DNA of 7,257 bases from CAVSBT01 sp964609465 (GTDB lineage: Bacteria; Chloroflexota; Dehalococcoidia; DSTF01; JALHUB01), in assembly GCA_964609465.1 (NCBI GenBank), contig CAZSSQ010000124.1, positions 1 to 7,257 of the forward strand, read 5' to 3'. The notes under the pieces were generated by a model, which saw only the letters and a program-made list of their open reading frames with translations, was not told the origin of the DNA and did no database searches. Positions within the stretch are counted from its first letter, which is position 1, and the number at the start of each line of letters is the position of its first letter. Positions 5,047-7,257 of the stretch are shown one piece after another. The translations under genes and the position numbers were made by a program.

Positions 5047-7257
5047 ATGACTCAAAGGAAGATTGGTGAGAGACAGGAAGCTCGCCCTGCCAGAAGCGGG
5101 AACAACACCGAGCGCAAGCAGGCGGAGGAGGCACTGCGGAGGTCGGAGGCGACCTACCGAGAGATCTTCAACGCCACCAACGACGGCATAGTCGTCCTCG
5201 ACATAGAGACCGGCGAAATCGTCGACGCGAACGCAACGTTCCTCAACGTGTTCGGGTACGCGGCAGAGGAAGCCCGCGGTCTCCGGGTGGGCGATTTCAG
5301 CTCCGGCACGGCAGCCTACACGCAAGAAGATGCGCTGCGCCTGATACGTAAGGCAGCCAGGGGACAGCCGCAACGCTTCGAGTGGCTGGCGAAAAGCGGC
5401 GACGGCAGGCTTTTGTGGATTGACGTAACCCTGAAACAGGCGACCATCGCGGGCCGGGGCCGCGTGCTCGCCATCGGCCGGGACATCACGGAGCGCAAGC
5501 GGTCGGAGGAGGCGCTACGAGAGAGCGAAGGAAAGTTCCGCACGCTGACCGAGACCGCGGCAGCGTCAATATTCATCTATCGCGGAATGAGGCCTCTCTA
5601 CATCAACACCGCGATGGAAAGACTAACGGGCTATACGCGAGAAGAGATCCTGGCCGGGGAACTCTGGCAGTTTGTGCACCCGGATTTCCAGAGCCTGGTA
5701 AGAGAGCGCTCTCGCGCTCGCCAGCAAGGAGAAGAAGCTCCTTCCCGGTACGAGTTCAAGATCGTCACGAAGAGCGGCGACGAGCGCTGGGTAGGTTTCA
5801 CCGCTGGCATGATCGAGTTCGAAGGACAGCCGGCTGTCATTGGGACAGCCTACGACATCACGGAGCGCAAGCGGGCAGAGGAGGCGCTACGGGCCTCGGA
5901 GGCCACCTACCGGTCGATCTTCAACACCACCAACGATATCATAGTCGTCCACGATATCGAGACTGGCGAAATCGTCGACGCGAACGCAACGTTCCGTAAC
6001 GTATTCGGTTACGCGCCAGAGGAAGCTCGCGGTCTCCGGATGGAAGATTTCAGCTCGGGCGAGCCGGCCTGCACGCAGGAAAACGTGCTGCGCCTCATAC
6101 ACAAGGCGGCCAGGGGACAGCCTCAGCGCTTCGAGTGGCTGGCGAAGGACAGGGACGGCAGGCTCCTGTGGATTGACGTAACCCTGAGACGCGCGACCAT
6201 CGCGGGCCAGGACCGCGTCCTCGCCGTCGGCCACGACATCACCGAGCGCAAGCGGGCCGAGGAGGCCCTGCGAGAGGAGAAGGACAGGGCGCAGCAGTAC
6301 CTTGATGTCGCGGGCGTCATGTTCCTGGCGATTGACGCTGACGAAAGAGTATCGCTCGTAAACATGAAGGGCTGCGAGGTCCTGGGATACGAAGCCGGGG
6401 AGATCATCAGCAAGAACTGGTTCGACACCTTCCTCCCAGGCAGAATCAGGGAGGGGGTCAGAGCCGTCTTCTCGCAGCTAGTGGCCGGAGACATCCCGCC
6501 GGTTGAGTACTTTGAGAACCCTGTTCTGACCAAGAAAGGTGAGGAGAGGACCATCGCCTGGCACAATACCCTGCTGAGAAATGAGACTGGCAGGATCTGC
6601 GGTACGTTGAGCTCCGGGGAGGACATCACGGAGCGCAAGCGGGCCGAGGAGGCGCTACGGGAGACGCGAGACTACCTGGAGAAGCTGATCGACTATGCCA
6701 ATGCGCCGATCATCGTCTGGGACCCAAACTTCACCATCGCGCGCTTCAACCACGCGTTCGAACGGCTGACGGGGCGTCCGCCGGGCGAGGTGGTTGGCCA
6801 GCGGCTGGAGGTGCTCTTCCCCGAGGCCGAGCGCGCCGCTTCGATGGAGCAGATTGTGCGGGCGCTGCGGGGCGAGTTCTGGGAACTCATCGAGATTCCC
6901 ATCCTGCACCAGAACGGCGAGGTGCGGCGGGTGCTGTGGAACTCGGCCAACATCGCCGGACCCGACGGCCGGACGCTCGTCGCCACCATCGCCCAAGGCA
7001 CGGACATCACTGAGCGGAAACAGGCGGAAGAGGCGCTGCGCCAAAGCGAGGAACGGTACCGTCTACTTGCCGAGAACGTGACAGACGTCATCTGGACCGC
7101 GGACATGGACTTGAACTACACCTACATCAGCCCCTCCCGCCAGCTCCTAGGGCAGGCCCCCGGGCAACCGATGCCGCAGAGGGTGGAAGAAGCGCTGACT
7201 CCCGCATCCTTCGAGATCGTTATGAAGGCCCTTGCAGAGGAGCTGGCCACCGAGAAC
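5047..7257 (+). CDS. Multi-PAS sensor protein, at least six PAS domains (C-terminus off the window)
   Basis: The frame is open from ATG 5047 to the right edge (737 codons, no stop). It encodes tandem PAS domains, which bind small ligands or cofactors or mediate dimerisation in signalling proteins. Approximate domains: PAS1 33-145, PAS2 160-269, PAS3 284-396, PAS4 410-525, PAS5 539-652, and a partial PAS6 from 667. Each of the first five ends in a DITERK(R/Q)-x-EEALR linker (starting at 146, 270, 397, 526 and 653), the usual PAC-to-PAS coiled junction. PAS4 (YLDVAGVMFLAIDADERV, ...GYEAGEIISKNWFDTFLPG) and PAS6 (SEERYRLLAENVTDVIWT) match types common in environmental bacterial and archaeal sensor kinases. 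No signal peptide or membrane helix is seen, so it is probably cytoplasmic. The first 20 residues are polar, then a linker-like TERKQAEEALR (21-31) precedes PAS1. The output module (histidine kinase, GGDEF or other) is not visible. No cofactor ligand could be assigned confidently. It has its own promoter and strong ribosome-binding site and is divergent from the mutase operon. Confidence 0.93.
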   Translation, partial: MTQRKIGERQEARPARSGNNTERKQAEEALRRSEATYREIFNATNDGIVVLDIETGEIVDANATFLNVFGYAAEEARGLRVGDFSSGTAAYTQEDALRLIRKAARGQPQRFEWLAKSGDGRLLWIDVTLKQATIAGRGRVLAIGRDITERKRSEEALRESEGKFRTLTETAAASIFIYRGMRPLYINTAMERLTGYTREEILAGELWQFVHPDFQSLVRERSRARQQGEEAPSRYEFKIVTKSGDERWVGFTAGMIEFEGQPAVIGTAYDITERKRAEEALRASEATYRSIFNTTNDIIVVHDIETGEIVDANATFRNVFGYAPEEARGLRMEDFSSGEPACTQENVLRLIHKAARGQPQRFEWLAKDRDGRLLWIDVTLRRATIAGQDRVLAVGHDITERKRAEEALREEKDRAQQYLDVAGVMFLAIDADERVSLVNMKGCEVLGYEAGEIISKNWFDTFLPGRIREGVRAVFSQLVAGDIPPVEYFENPVLTKKGEERTIAWHNTLLRNETGRICGTLSSGEDITERKRAEEALRETRDYLEKLIDYANAPIIVWDPNFTIARFNHAFERLTGRPPGEVVGQRLEVLFPEAERAASMEQIVRALRGEFWELIEIPILHQNGEVRRVLWNSANIAGPDGRTLVATIAQGTDITERKQAEEALRQSEERYRLLAENVTDVIWTADMDLNYTYISPSRQLLGQAPGQPMPQRVEEALTPASFEIVMKALAEELATEN
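5143..5502 (+). repeat. Internal duplication, copy 1 (PAS1)
   Basis: Residues 33-152 of the PAS sensor align without a gap to residues 284-403 (copy 2, 5896-6255). By eye about 98 of 120 residues are identical. The DNA shares a 31-nt exact match at 5212-5242 and 5965-5995, at a fixed offset of 753 nt. Confidence 0.85.
5482..7041 (+). repeat. Periodic 39-nt linker repeats between PAS domains
   Basis: Near-identical 13-codon blocks encoding DITERK(R/Q)-x-EEALR start at 5482, 5854, 6235, 6622 and 7003, spaced 372, 381, 387 and 381 nt. A partial sixth copy lacking the DI codons lies at 5107-5139, also 381 nt in phase. They are coding and mark domain boundaries. Their high DNA identity makes them likely sites for unequal recombination that adds or removes PAS units. 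Confidence 0.85.
5896..6255 (+). repeat. Internal duplication, copy 2 (PAS3)
   Basis: Partner of 5143-5502. Differences are scattered and often non-conservative at a few sites (for example Gly to Ile and Leu to His near residues 298-302), so the two domains may have diverged in ligand or partner while keeping the fold. Confidence 0.85.

Noticed and set aside
4933..6638. Minus-strand open frames opposite the PAS gene, some resembling each other
   Set aside because: Their mutual similarity is simply the antisense of the PAS1/PAS3 duplication, and no start signals are seen.
5107..7041. Regularly spaced 39-nt repeats, possibly CRISPR-like
   Set aside because: The spacing is 372-387 nt, the repeats are in frame, and they encode the known PAS linker.

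Overview
This is a high-GC bacterial window with two divergent transcription units. They are separated by a 234-nt promoter region (4813-5046). The G+C-rich codons, GTG starts, a methylmalonyl-CoA mutase split into separate large and cobalamin-binding subunits, and a long PAS-array sensor suggest an environmental lineage such as Chloroflexota (Dehalococcoidia-like). That placement is from memory of similar proteins, is weakly supported, and no taxonomic marker gene is present.

Minus strand, read from 4812 down to 1: methylmalonyl-CoA mutase catalytic subunit (3136-4812), two DinB-like four-helix-bundle proteins (2662-3120 and 2105-2608), methylmalonyl-CoA epimerase (1697-2098), a second VOC-fold protein with altered metal-site residues (1283-1687), the B12-binding mutase subunit (729-1172), and the MeaB-type G3E GTPase that protects and reloads the mutase (732 running off the left edge). 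Most genes are separated by 6-53 nt or overlap by 4 nt. The exception is a 110-nt, hairpin-rich gap (1173-1282) that contains a perfect TATAAT and may hold an internal promoter. Together these genes form the end of the propionyl-CoA to succinyl-CoA route: the epimerase converts (S)- to (R)-methylmalonyl-CoA, the two-subunit mutase makes succinyl-CoA, and MeaB maintains the adenosylcobalamin cofactor. Propionyl-CoA carboxylase is not in the window. The two DinB-like proteins and the second VOC protein are the unexplained members.

Plus strand, 5047 to the right edge: one open gene encoding at least 737 residues of a soluble multi-PAS sensor. It has five complete PAS domains and the start of a sixth, joined by near-identical DITERKRAEEALR linkers. 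PAS1 and PAS3 are about 82% identical without a gap and share a 31-nt exact match, so they come from a fairly recent internal duplication. The output domain lies beyond the window.

I see no rRNA, tRNA, insertion sequence, CRISPR array or phage gene. The content is mostly recognisable metabolism and signalling. The best leads are the paired DinB-like genes inside the mutase operon, the altered epimerase paralogue, and the internally duplicated PAS array.
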